This document shows, piece by piece, positions 7,908 through 15,621 of a stretch of DNA of 64,000 nucleotides. A model generated the notes under the pieces. The model saw only the letters and a program-made list of their open reading frames with translations, was not told the DNA's origin and ran no database searches. Origin of the DNA: a virus; IMG/VR virus record IMGVR_UViG_3300041583_000371, positions 18,992 to 82,991 of that record; one strand, 5' to 3'. Positions within the stretch are counted from its first letter, which is position 1. Each line of letters begins with the position of its first letter. Position numbers and translations under genes: made by a program.

Positions 7908-8891
7908 ATGTCACTTAAAGATATAATAAGCGCAAGTATAGAATCTAACCCAATTGGCTTAAAAGAAGCATTTTCATTAGCTATTAATGAAAGAATTAAA
8001 ACTGCATTGGAAGAAAAGAAACTTGATGCCGTAAACGCCAAAGAACTTAGCAAAGACTTTAAAGACCGCGACGACAAAGACATTGACAATGACGGTGATG
8101 AAGATGATTCAGATGAGTATCTACATAATCGTAGAAAAACAATTGCTAAAGCAATCAAAAAAGAAAGTCTTGATGAAGCCAAAAAGTATAAAATTACAAC
8201 GGATGAAACTAAAAAGTATCAACAGATGGGTGCCAACGCATTCAAATCTGGGATCACCGCTCCTGTTCTCGACCCTGCATTGTCGCATATTTTTTCGCGT
8301 ACGGCATCGCATGAATCTAAGATAGAGTTCATGAAAGCATGGCTTCGTGGTTGGAACATCGAAAATCTAAAAGAAAGTCTTGATGAAGCCAAGATGGACG
8401 ATTCAGAAGTCCTAAAAGCCGCCAAGTCACTTGCTGCTAATGGCAAAGATGCAAAGTCAAAAGCATTTGGAAAAGGTCTTGTAGATTTTTATGCAAAAAA
8501 TGATTCATTCACACCAGCACAAGTAGGTGGTCTGCAAAATATTATGAAAAATGCAAGCTTCCAATTTGCCAAAGAAGACTATATGCTTGAAGCCAAGATG
8601 CCTAAAGCCGCGTTCGGTAGCAACGATGGTTTCAGCTATGCGGTAAATTTGAATGGCGCAGATAACGAATTTTTCAAACAACCTTTTGGTCGGCAACTTG
8701 ATACGCTAAAGAAAGTAAAAGAATTCACTGCTAAAGCTAAAAAAGGCTCTGTAGGAGCAAAAGGAAAACCAACACTTGCTGCTGTTAAAGATTGGGTGAA
8801 AATGAATCAACCAACACAGTTTTATGCAAAGTGGAAAATGGACAGTAAATCATACAAAGATGACAGTGTAGAAATATACTACACTGATTAA
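7908..8891 (+). CDS. virion-associated protein with prohead-type N-terminal motif
   Basis: 327 aa with RBS AAGGAGAT. The N terminus (MSLKDIISASIESNPIGLKE, then NERIKTALEEKK) is paralogous to that of the gene at 10461. This ~40-residue leader recurs in T4-like phages on small internal or core-type proteins and may be a delivery or processing signal; that is inference. The rest has an acidic low-complexity stretch (about 50-65), two copies of KESLDEAK (about 85 and 158) and Ala/Lys-rich helices. A 15-bp hairpin follows the stop. Confidence 0.75.
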   Translation: MSLKDIISASIESNPIGLKEAFSLAINERIKTALEEKKLDAVNAKELSKDFKDRDDKDIDNDGDEDDSDEYLHNRRKTIAKAIKKESLDEAKKYKITTDETKKYQQMGANAFKSGITAPVLDPALSHIFSRTASHESKIEFMKAWLRGWNIENLKESLDEAKMDDSEVLKAAKSLAANGKDAKSKAFGKGLVDFYAKNDSFTPAQVGGLQNIMKNASFQFAKEDYMLEAKMPKAAFGSNDGFSYAVNLNGADNEFFKQPFGRQLDTLKKVKEFTAKAKKGSVGAKGKPTLAAVKDWVKMNQPTQFYAKWKMDSKSYKDDSVEIYYTD

Positions 8892-8895
8892 TTAT

Positions 8896-8934
8896 AATCC
8901 CGAGTTAGATATCAGTTTCATCTAACTCGGGATT
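8896..8934 (+). terminator. long hairpin, terminator or mRNA 3' end
   Basis: Perfect 15-bp arms AATCCCGAGTTAGAT (8896-8910) and ATCTAACTCGGGATT (8920-8934) with a nine-base loop. The T tract is poor, so it may act as an RNA-stabilising 3' end rather than a strong terminator. Confidence 0.7.
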
Positions 8935-8995
8935 CATATCCTTGTGTATTGCATATCAGGGCAAAGAAACTAAAAATAAGTAGAAAGATTTTTGT

Positions 8996-9577
8996 ATGCT
9001 AGACTTATTCCTCGTATATCAGTTCATTCGGAGGCTTGCCACGCCATTTGTGGAATGGGATGCCTATAAACTTGGCATAATTGATGAAAAGGGGGAAGTG
9101 CTTAGAAAGCGCAAAACCCTTGCAAGACGTGAAGAAAAAAATGCTTTTGGTATATATGATGTTATGCTTCTTAACATAAAAAAGCTATTAGAAAAAATCC
9201 CAGGTGGAAGCACAAGGCTTGGTTCTTATGCAGCTGCACTATATTTAATTCGTGAATGGAATCATTTTTCAGACAACACAATGCTGACCGAAGATGTTAC
9301 AGATAACGAATTGAACCTCGAAGATTTATCTATATACGTTAATAATATAATAAAAGAAAATAATGTCAATATCAAAGATGATATCAATTCTCTTTTTGAA
9401 AAGGCATTTGATGAAGATGCGCCAACTATGAATGTCGGCTCTGGTAATATTGCTGGAATGGGTGTTGGTCCACAAGGTGAAGTCGGTTTCACCCCATCGC
9501 AAGTGAGAAAATACAAAAAAGGTAATCAAAAGACCAAAAAATTCAGAGATATGATTACAGACATCAGAAATGCATAA
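8996..9577 (+). CDS. conserved T4-like phage protein of unknown function
   Basis: 193 aa, possible weak RBS upstream. N-terminal domain with FVEWDAYKLGIIDEKGEVL, Arg/Lys stretch and GSTRLGSYAAALYLIREW; C-terminal tail with DEDAPTMNVGSGNIAGMGVG. Both parts are recurrent in marine T4-like phages. The Gly-rich tail motif appears on several virion-region proteins. It is located just before the endolysin. No catalytic motif seen. Confidence 0.75.
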   Translation: MLDLFLVYQFIRRLATPFVEWDAYKLGIIDEKGEVLRKRKTLARREEKNAFGIYDVMLLNIKKLLEKIPGGSTRLGSYAAALYLIREWNHFSDNTMLTEDVTDNELNLEDLSIYVNNIIKENNVNIKDDINSLFEKAFDEDAPTMNVGSGNIAGMGVGPQGEVGFTPSQVRKYKKGNQKTKKFRDMITDIRNA

Positions 9578-9595
9578 ATTCTAAAGGAAATAGGC

Positions 9596-10459
9596 ATGAT
9601 AACATTACAAAATTTTAGACAGATGATTCCAAGTAACAAAGAACCAGATGCTTGGTATGCGATAGCGATGAGATTCTTTGAGAAGTACCAAATCAATACA
9701 CAAAATAGAATAGCTGGGTTTATGGCACAGTGCGCACACGAATCTAATGATTTTCGTGCACTTGAAGAAAACTTGAATTATAGCGAGGATGCTCTTAATC
9801 GTGTGTTTGGTAGGTATTTTGGTGCAGGAAAAAGAAATGCCGCTGAATATGCCAGAAACCCACAAAAAATTGCTAACTATGTGTACATGGATGAATTTAG
9901 ATCTAAAAAAGGTGCGCTAGGTAATACTGTAGCTGGTGATGGCTGGCGATTTAGAGGCGGCGGAATCAAACAACTTACGGGAAGAAGCAACTTCACGGTA
10001 TTTGCAAATTTTATGAAAATGAGTCCTGAGCAAGCTGCTGATTATGTCAGAACTAAAGAAGGTGCTTTCGAGTCTGCTTGTTGGTTTTGGGAGACTAACA
10101 ATATTTCAGGCTTCGCTGACAGAGACGACATTGATGGGATGTCAAGAAGAATTAATGGTGGTGACATAGGCATTGATGACAGACGTAGAAGATATATTTC
10201 TGCAAAATCCATCATAGGCAACGTTGATACCAAATCTGCAATAGGGGCTGCGACTTCCACATCGAGTGATATTACCTTAAAAATAGGATCAAATAGTAAC
10301 TTGGTAAAAGAAGTGCAAACTGCATTGAAGCTCAATGCCGATGGTGCTTTTGGGCCATTAACAGAATCAGCAGTCAAATCTTGGCAAAGAATAAATAGAT
10401 TCATAGCTAATGGTGTTATAGACCAAAAGCAGATAAATAAACTTTTAAGGAGAAACTAA
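9596..10459 (+). CDS. endolysin: GH19-type lysozyme with C-terminal peptidoglycan-binding domain
   Basis: 287 aa with RBS AAAGGAAA. The catalytic domain (about 1-200) is GH19 chitinase/lysozyme-like: AQCAHESNDF near residue 46-55 contains the conserved Glu, followed by a RFFGRGFIQ-type equivalent WRFRGGGIKQLTGRSNF near 122 and ESACWFWE near 158. Residues about 225-285 form a PG_binding_1-type repeat (LKIGSNSNLVKEVQTAL, then DGAFGPLTESAVK). No signal peptide, so release to the periplasm should need the holin. It heads the lysis cluster: small protein, spanins, holin. Confidence 0.93.
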   Translation: MITLQNFRQMIPSNKEPDAWYAIAMRFFEKYQINTQNRIAGFMAQCAHESNDFRALEENLNYSEDALNRVFGRYFGAGKRNAAEYARNPQKIANYVYMDEFRSKKGALGNTVAGDGWRFRGGGIKQLTGRSNFTVFANFMKMSPEQAADYVRTKEGAFESACWFWETNNISGFADRDDIDGMSRRINGGDIGIDDRRRRYISAKSIIGNVDTKSAIGAATSTSSDITLKIGSNSNLVKEVQTALKLNADGAFGPLTESAVKSWQRINRFIANGVIDQKQINKLLRRN

Positions 10460-10460
10460 T

Positions 10461-10799
10461 ATGTCACTACAGAGAATAATCAAAGAGTCAGTAGATAAAA
10501 ATCCTATCGGTCTTAAAGAAGCACTTGAAAACGAACTTCGTGGCCGTATTGCTGTTGCGCTTGAAGCAAAAATGTGCGACATGGATATGGATGACGAAAT
10601 GGAAGATGATGAACTAGATGAAGTTGACATGGGCCAAGCTAGATCTGTTCAAGATAGACGTGATAGCCAATCGGTAAATCATAAGGTTACTGTTAATGGT
10701 AAAGTAGTTTCAAGTCATGGAAATGATTACTCCGATGCTACTGCTGCAGCAAAAAAACTGCAAGCGGCTGGTAAGAAAAATATAAGAATAGTGTCTTGA
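10461..10799 (+). CDS. small protein with prohead-type leader
   Basis: 112 aa, one base after the endolysin stop, RBS AAGGAGAAAC. Residues 1-37 (MSLQRIIKESVDKNPIGLKE, then ENELRGRIAVALEAKM) parallel the N terminus of the gene at 7908. A Met/Asp/Glu-rich linker follows, then a small domain that looks like a dsRBD-like or ferredoxin-like fold (KVTVNGKVVSS, AAAAKKLQAAGKKNIRI). Probably virion-associated; role unknown. Confidence 0.75.
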   Translation: MSLQRIIKESVDKNPIGLKEALENELRGRIAVALEAKMCDMDMDDEMEDDELDEVDMGQARSVQDRRDSQSVNHKVTVNGKVVSSHGNDYSDATAAAKKLQAAGKKNIRIVS

Positions 10800-10809
10800 A
10801 GGCCAATTG

Positions 10810-11286
10810 ATGAAATCTTGGATTTTCATAGGTATATTGATAGCGTTATTGAGTGGGGCTGTATACTATTATTACAACACCACTCAAACGCGCATTGAAG
10901 CGTTAACACAAGCCAATGCCACATTGGTTGTGAACAATGGCCAATTATTAAGGGCCAATACTGAAAATATCAATACCATTGATAAAATGGAACAGAATTT
11001 CGAAGAAGTCACAAGTAATTTTTATGCTGTTCAGAACGATTTTCAAGTCATACGAATGGAAAATAATGAGTTGCGTGAACGTCTTGGTCGCCATGAATTA
11101 GATGCATTAGCTGCGGCAAAACCAGTATTGGTCCAAAGAACAGTCAATAATGCTTCGGCAAATGTGCTTAGGTGTTTCGAATTATTATCCGGTGTGCCAT
11201 TAAATGATAAGGAAAAAAATGCTAAAAACGAGAAAGAATTTAATGTCGAATGTCCTTGGTTTTGGTCTGGTAATAATACTCCTTAG
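10810..11286 (+). CDS. i-spanin (Rz-like inner-membrane spanin)
   Basis: 158 aa; ATG 10810 chosen over the adjacent TTG at 10807, with GAAGG eight bases upstream. One N-terminal transmembrane helix (about residues 3-23), then a long coiled coil (about 30-100) and a periplasmic C-terminal domain with VQRTVNNASANVLRCFELLS, a pattern shared with spanin-like proteins of T4-type marine phages. The 3' end overlaps the lipoprotein gene in another frame, the classical Rz/Rz1 layout. Role: outer-membrane disruption at lysis. Confidence 0.8.
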   Translation: MKSWIFIGILIALLSGAVYYYYNTTQTRIEALTQANATLVVNNGQLLRANTENINTIDKMEQNFEEVTSNFYAVQNDFQVIRMENNELRERLGRHELDALAAAKPVLVQRTVNNASANVLRCFELLSGVPLNDKEKNAKNEKEFNVECPWFWSGNNTP

Positions 11287-11578
11287 TGCTTGTTCAGTTG
11301 GCCCGAAAGATATTGCAGTAACACCAATTGAGATACGAACAGTTGAAGTCAGTAAACCTAAACCTATTGTTCCTAAAGTAGACCAGCTTGGCCTTAAAAG
11401 TGTCAAATGGATTATCGTTACACCTGAAAACATAAATCAGTTGTTTGATGATATGAATGGCGAAAAAGTTCTTTTTGCATTGACATCTGAAGGGTACGAA
11501 AATATTGCATTCAATTTATCTGATATTATGGCCATGATTAGGCAACAGCAAAAAGTAATAGCAATTTACAAAAAGTAG
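11219..11578 (+). CDS. o-spanin (Rz1-like outer-membrane lipoprotein)
   Basis: 119 aa from ATG 11219 (RBS AAGG at about 11209-11212). A basic start and hydrophobic segment end in the lipobox LLSAC (Cys about residue 26), followed by a Pro/Val-rich periplasmic part. The first 68 bp are embedded in the end of the i-spanin gene in a different frame. Lipoprotein signal plus overlap makes the spanin call solid, although the C-terminal ~60 residues are longer than in lambda Rz1. Confidence 0.85.
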   Translation: MLKTRKNLMSNVLGFGLVIILLSACSVGPKDIAVTPIEIRTVEVSKPKPIVPKVDQLGLKSVKWIIVTPENINQLFDDMNGEKVLFALTSEGYENIAFNLSDIMAMIRQQQKVIAIYKK

Positions 11579-11589
11579 ATTACAAAAGG

Positions 11590-11597
11590 TATAAATA
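11590..11597 (+). promoter_or_regulatory. late-box match TATAAATA close to the holin start
   Basis: Perfect box but only 5 bp before the holin ATG at 11603, so a transcript from it would start at or just inside the gene. It may be fortuitous, or produce a leaderless or downstream-gene transcript. Confidence 0.35.
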
Positions 11598-11602
11598 ATC
11601 TT

Positions 11603-11890
11603 ATGGAAGATGGTAAAAAAAATTGGCTGCGGACGCATTGGAGACCAATGATGGCAGTTGTATATATGATTATTATTCTATTTGATTTTGTTGTAGCTCC
11701 TATACTTTGGAGTTTAATTCAAGTTTGGGGTTCTGGTAGTGTTGCATTACAATGGACTCCTCTAACATTAATAGCTGGTGGTGTCTTTCATGCTGCTATG
11801 GGCGCGGTTTTGGGAATTAGTGCTTTCACAAGAGGCCAAGAAAAGATACAAAGGATAAAGGCAGATTATGACGGGCAATCAGATGAATGA
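11603..11890 (+). CDS. holin-like membrane protein (GTA_holin_3TM-like)
   Basis: 95 aa. WRPMMAVVYMIIILFDFVVA then a second hydrophobic segment (about 50-75) and charged C terminus ending in an acidic tail. The WRP(M/T) start and spacing resemble the 3TM holin family of gene transfer agents and phages. Its position directly after the endolysin and spanins supports holin. No good RBS is visible, which fits tightly controlled expression. It overlaps the next gene by 8 bp. Confidence 0.75.
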   Translation: MEDGKKNWLRTHWRPMMAVVYMIIILFDFVVAPILWSLIQVWGSGSVALQWTPLTLIAGGVFHAAMGAVLGISAFTRGQEKIQRIKADYDGQSDE

Positions 11891-12344
11891 TAATGAAACA
11901 AATTCTATCAAAACAGACATAGCCCTAATAAAAAAAGATGTTAAGCAGATTGAACGGGTGTTCCAAAAAATTGATGATGCTGTCATGCAAATGACTAACG
12001 TAATAAAAAATATAGCTGTTCAGGAAAACATTCTGCAAAATAACGAAAAAAGAATTGCGAGTCTCGAAGAAAAGTCTATGAAGAATACCCAAGACGAACT
12101 AGATTTTCGTAAAGAATTAAATCAAAAGTTGGAAGATATGAAAAATGTATCTGACCATGAAAGAGATAGAAGGCATAAAGAGGTTCTTGATGCCATCAAT
12201 AAGTCAAACCAAAAACTAAGTGACAAGCTAGACCATCAAGATAAACGTATAAATTCTCTGGAAAACTGGAGATGGTACATACTTGGTATAGGTGCAGTCA
12301 TAATTTTTATCTTGTCAAAATTTCCTTTTTCATCATTTTTCTAG
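11883..12344 (+). CDS. coiled-coil tail-anchored membrane protein, lysis-cluster partner
   Basis: 153 aa from ATG 11883, overlapping the holin stop (the in-frame ATG at 11868 is less likely). Long coiled coil (about 10-125) with heptads, then WRWYILGIGAVIIFILSKF as a single C-terminal transmembrane helix. The same architecture occurs next to endolysins in other T4-like phages. It could regulate the holin or act in superinfection exclusion; both are guesses. Last gene of the late block. Confidence 0.7.
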   Translation: MNDNETNSIKTDIALIKKDVKQIERVFQKIDDAVMQMTNVIKNIAVQENILQNNEKRIASLEEKSMKNTQDELDFRKELNQKLEDMKNVSDHERDRRHKEVLDAINKSNQKLSDKLDHQDKRINSLENWRWYILGIGAVIIFILSKFPFSSFF

Positions 12345-12373
12345 TTGACAAGTGCTTGCACTATGTATATAAT
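12345..12373 (+). promoter_or_regulatory. sigma70-type promoter for the replication block
   Basis: TTGACA (12345-12350), 17-bp spacer, TATAAT (12368-12373): a consensus promoter immediately after the last late gene and 45 bp before the primase start. It marks the switch from late to early/middle genes. Confidence 0.9.
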
Positions 12374-12417
12374 CAATGTTATATTGAATGAGATAGTAAG
12401 TAAGAGATAAAATAAAC

Positions 12418-13443
12418 ATGGTTGACTATATTGATCTACAGCACGTTATGATGCTGTCTAATAAACTTGAGCGTTTTTCTATCAAAAATAAATCCCCTTA
12501 TCGTATTAACTTTAGATGCATATATTGTGGTGATTCACAAACCTCCAAATCAAAAGCAAGAGCTTGGTTTCTTGAAGACAAATATCAGTCATTTAGATAT
12601 TTTTGTCATAACTGCGGCGAGAGTCATTCTTTCGTTTCATTCTTGCGCGGGTTTGACACTATGGCATATAATTCATACATTACAGATAAATATGTCAATA
12701 ATGTATCAAGGGTAGATGTACCCCCAACAGCAAAAATAGAACCAACCAAAGAACCGCCAAAATTAAGTATTAACCATCTATCTAAGATCAAAAAAATCAG
12801 TCAGTTGAAATTTGATCACCCAGCAAAACTGTATATCGAATCAAGAAAAATTCCAACCGACCAGCATTACAGGATATTTTATGCGCCCAAGTTTAAGACT
12901 TGGGTAAATTCTATTATACCAGAAAAATTAATATTTACAAGAGATGAGCCTAGAATTGTCATCCCCTTTCTAGATAGTAAAGGAAAAATGTTTGGCTTTA
13001 CGGGTAGGGGATTTGACCCTAATGGATTACGATACCTCACTATCATGATGGATGAAAAGCCAAAAATATTTGGTCTGGATAAAGTCGATTCGAAAAAACA
13101 ATATTATGTACTCGAAGGTGCGATAGATAGTTTGTTTGTTCCAAATTCTATTGCAATGGCGGGTGCTGATGGAAATCTTTCAGGGCTAGATAATGTTGAA
13201 AATGCGGTTTTCGTTTTTGATTTGGAATACAGAAACAAAGAAATTATGAAACGTGTCGAAAAAATAATTGACAAAGGCATGAAAGTATGCTTGTTCCCTA
13301 AAGGGATGACAAAGTATGGAAAAGACATAAATGATTTTGTGTCAAGTGGCTTAACATCATCTTATATTGTAGACATGATCAAGAAAAACGTGTATAGTGG
13401 TTTAGAAGCTAAGATAAAGCTGATCGATCTCAAAAACTGTTAA
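12418..13443 (+). CDS. 61: DNA primase, T4 gp61-like
   Basis: 341 aa. N-terminal zinc-ribbon: two CxxC pairs (CIYC near 34-37 and CHNC near 65-68). TOPRIM-type core with YVLEGAIDSLFVPNS near 229 and FVFDLEYRN near 263 supplying the acidic metal ligands. Length equals T4 gp61 (342 aa). It synthesises RNA primers with a replicative helicase that is not in this window. First gene under the promoter at 12345, followed by methyltransferase and nucleotide genes. Confidence 0.93.
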   Translation: MVDYIDLQHVMMLSNKLERFSIKNKSPYRINFRCIYCGDSQTSKSKARAWFLEDKYQSFRYFCHNCGESHSFVSFLRGFDTMAYNSYITDKYVNNVSRVDVPPTAKIEPTKEPPKLSINHLSKIKKISQLKFDHPAKLYIESRKIPTDQHYRIFYAPKFKTWVNSIIPEKLIFTRDEPRIVIPFLDSKGKMFGFTGRGFDPNGLRYLTIMMDEKPKIFGLDKVDSKKQYYVLEGAIDSLFVPNSIAMAGADGNLSGLDNVENAVFVFDLEYRNKEIMKRVEKIIDKGMKVCLFPKGMTKYGKDINDFVSSGLTSSYIVDMIKKNVYSGLEAKIKLIDLKNC

Positions 13444-13456
13444 CAACGGGGTAAAT

Positions 13457-14152
13457 GTGTTGAAACTAATAAACGGCGATTGCCTACTAGAGATCAAAAA
13501 AATTGAAAGTGGGTCTGTTGATATGGTAGTTACAGACCCGCCATATGGTATGAATTTTGTGTCTAATAGAGCAAAAGAAGGGCCAAGACATAAAGCCATT
13601 AATGATGATGATAAGGTAAACACAGAATGGATTTCAGAAGCTTTTCGCGTATTAAAAGATGGTGGTGGTTTCGTCACATTTTGTGACTGGAATACAAGTC
13701 ACGTTTGGCGGGAGTCTATTGAAAAAAACGGATTTAATTTGCGTTCACAAGGTGTTTGGAATCGTATGCATCATGGCATGGGCGATTTGACAGGGGCTTT
13801 TGCACCTATGCATGATATTATCTGGTATGCATCAAAAGGACGAAGAATCTTTGACAACAAACGATTGAAGTCTGTTTTTTCACATCGTAGACCAAGCCCA
13901 TCCGAAGATAATGGGCATCCGACTTGCAAACCAGTTAGCCTCATGGAAGAAATTATTCATGGGATTGGTGATGGTTCTAATGGCATTGTTTTAGATCCAT
14001 TCATGGGTTCAGGTAGTACAGGTGTAGCAGCAAAGAAATTGAACTTGCCATTTGTAGGAATAGAGTTAGATGAAACATATTTTGCAACTGCACAGAAAAG
14101 AATAAATGGCACAAGTGGATTGATAGATTTTTTTAATATGGGGGAAATATGA
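13457..14152 (+). CDS. DNA methyltransferase (N6-adenine/N4-cytosine, beta-type order)
   Basis: 231 aa, GTG start. The catalytic motif DPPYG (about residue 27-31) precedes the AdoMet-binding motif DPFMGSGSTG (about 180-190), the order of the beta class. TCKPVSLMEEII before motif I is also typical. There is no target-recognition extension or partner restriction enzyme nearby, so it is an orphan enzyme, likely to modify phage or host DNA against restriction. Overlaps the DHFR start by 4 bp. Confidence 0.92.
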   Translation: MLKLINGDCLLEIKKIESGSVDMVVTDPPYGMNFVSNRAKEGPRHKAINDDDKVNTEWISEAFRVLKDGGGFVTFCDWNTSHVWRESIEKNGFNLRSQGVWNRMHHGMGDLTGAFAPMHDIIWYASKGRRIFDNKRLKSVFSHRRPSPSEDNGHPTCKPVSLMEEIIHGIGDGSNGIVLDPFMGSGSTGVAAKKLNLPFVGIELDETYFATAQKRINGTSGLIDFFNMGEI

Positions 14153-14631
14153 CAGTAAATGCTATTTTAGCGCATGATGATAAATACGGTATAGGAAAAG
14201 ATGGTGTTCTGCCATGGCCACATTCCTCAGCCGATATGAAATGGTTTAGAGAATGTACCAATGGTCATATTGTAATTATGGGTAGAAAAACATGGGAAAG
14301 TATCGGTAGTAAAAGCCTACCAAAAAGAATGAATATCGTGGTCACAAGATCAGAAATTATAGGCTCCCCTAAATATACTTGGTTTGGTGACATAGAAGAA
14401 CTTATCAAAAATTTAAAAATGGAGTATCCAAACCTTAAAATCTGGATCATTGGCGGTGCTGATATTTATAGGCAAACCCTTCATCTATGCGACAACATTT
14501 TTGTGACTAAGATTGATGGTGATTATGATTGTGATGCATTTGTAGATATGAATATGTATCTTAATGGTTATGATAAGACGGCGGTAAACAAACAAGATGG
14601 GTTAGAATTTAGTATTTGGAGTAAGAATTGA
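14149..14631 (+). CDS. frd: dihydrofolate reductase
   Basis: 160 aa. MTVNAILAHDDKYGIGKDG with the catalytic acidic residue in the SSADMKWF helix, MGRKTWESIG (NADPH site) and WIIGGADIYRQ, all standard DHFR motifs. It regenerates tetrahydrofolate for the neighbouring thymidylate synthase. Coupled on both sides: ATGA with the methyltransferase and TTGA with thyA. Confidence 0.97.
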   Translation: MTVNAILAHDDKYGIGKDGVLPWPHSSADMKWFRECTNGHIVIMGRKTWESIGSKSLPKRMNIVVTRSEIIGSPKYTWFGDIEELIKNLKMEYPNLKIWIIGGADIYRQTLHLCDNIFVTKIDGDYDCDAFVDMNMYLNGYDKTAVNKQDGLEFSIWSKN

Positions 14632-15518
14632 AACAATATCATATGCTACTGAAAGACATTTTAGAAAACGGTGAAAATGTAAGTGACAGAACAGGGACAG
14701 GAACCCGTACCTTATTCGGTCGTCAAATGCATTTTAATCTTGTAGATGGGTTTCCAGCGGTAACAACAAAAAAACTTGCATGGAAATCTGTTGTTGGTGA
14801 ATTGCTTTGGATGCTTGAAGGAAGCACAGATGAACGTAGGCTTGCCGAACTAACTTATGGTAAGCCCAGAAAAGATTTAGTTGGAAGAAATACAATTTGG
14901 ACTGCCAACGCAGATAATCAAGGTGTTGCGTTAGGATATGAAAATAACGATTCTAAAAAAGAGCTGGGGCCAATTTATGGGGAAATTTGGCGAAACTTTG
15001 ACTATTTCAGAGGATTAGAATGTGGTGTTGACCAAATACTGCAAATTATCGAACAGATAAAAGAGACACCAGATTCAAGGAGAATCATATTATCTGCTTG
15101 GAATCCTTTGTTAATTCCTGAAATGTCATTGCCGCCTTGTCACTACACCGCGCAATTTCGTGTGGTAAATGGCAAACTAAGTTGCATGATGACACAAAGA
15201 TCTGGTGATTTATTTTTAGGAATCCCGTTTAATATCGCAAGTTATGCTCTCTTGACACATATTATTGCTCGTGAATGTGGTTTGGAAGTAGGAAATTTTG
15301 TACATTCTATCGGTGATGCACACATATATAATGACCACTTTGATCAGGTAAAAGAACAACTGCTAAGAGAAGAATATGCTTTACCTACACTTGAAATTGG
15401 TGTAGAGTTTAACCTTATGGATAGACTACGCAATGGCTTTAAACTCGAAGATTGCTCTCTATTTACTCTTAAAAATTATGTACATCATCCCACAATAAAA
15501 GCACCAATGGCAGTATAA
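14628..15518 (+). CDS. td: thymidylate synthase (ThyA type)
   Basis: 296 aa. Uses TTG at 14628, overlapping the DHFR stop, with GGAG six bases upstream; the family N terminus (KQYHMLLKDILENG) supports this start. Motifs: SDRTGTGT, catalytic Cys in PPCHYTAQF (about 170), QRSGDLFLGIPFNIASYALL and HIYNDH. An insertion near 75-105 is unlike the short E. coli form but is common in larger ThyA proteins. No intron is present, unlike T4 td. Confidence 0.97.
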   Translation: MKQYHMLLKDILENGENVSDRTGTGTRTLFGRQMHFNLVDGFPAVTTKKLAWKSVVGELLWMLEGSTDERRLAELTYGKPRKDLVGRNTIWTANADNQGVALGYENNDSKKELGPIYGEIWRNFDYFRGLECGVDQILQIIEQIKETPDSRRIILSAWNPLLIPEMSLPPCHYTAQFRVVNGKLSCMMTQRSGDLFLGIPFNIASYALLTHIIARECGLEVGNFVHSIGDAHIYNDHFDQVKEQLLREEYALPTLEIGVEFNLMDRLRNGFKLEDCSLFTLKNYVHHPTIKAPMAV

Positions 15519-15543
15519 ACACTAAACTTGGTATTTTGACATG

Positions 15544-15551
15544 TATAAATA
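15544..15551 (+). promoter_or_regulatory. late-type box TATAAATA before nrdA, overlapping a TTGACA
   Basis: TATAAATA at 15544-15551 follows TTGACA at 15536-15541 by only 2 bp, so the pair cannot be a normal -35/-10. As a T4 late box it would place a start about 70 bp before nrdA. Confidence 0.4.
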
Positions 15552-15569
15552 CACATCCCAACACAACAT

Positions 15570-15591
15570 ATAGCAAATATATATTTGCTAT
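15570..15591 (+). repeat. 22-bp perfect palindrome upstream of nrdA
   Basis: Perfect palindrome whose left arm is ATAGCAAATAT, centred at 15580/15581, between thymidylate synthase and nrdA. As RNA it folds into a nine-base-pair stem with a four-base loop. It could be a protein-binding site or a weak terminator before nrdA. Confidence 0.75.
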
Positions 15592-15621
15592 TAAAACAAT
15601 TTTTAACACTAAGAGGTACTG

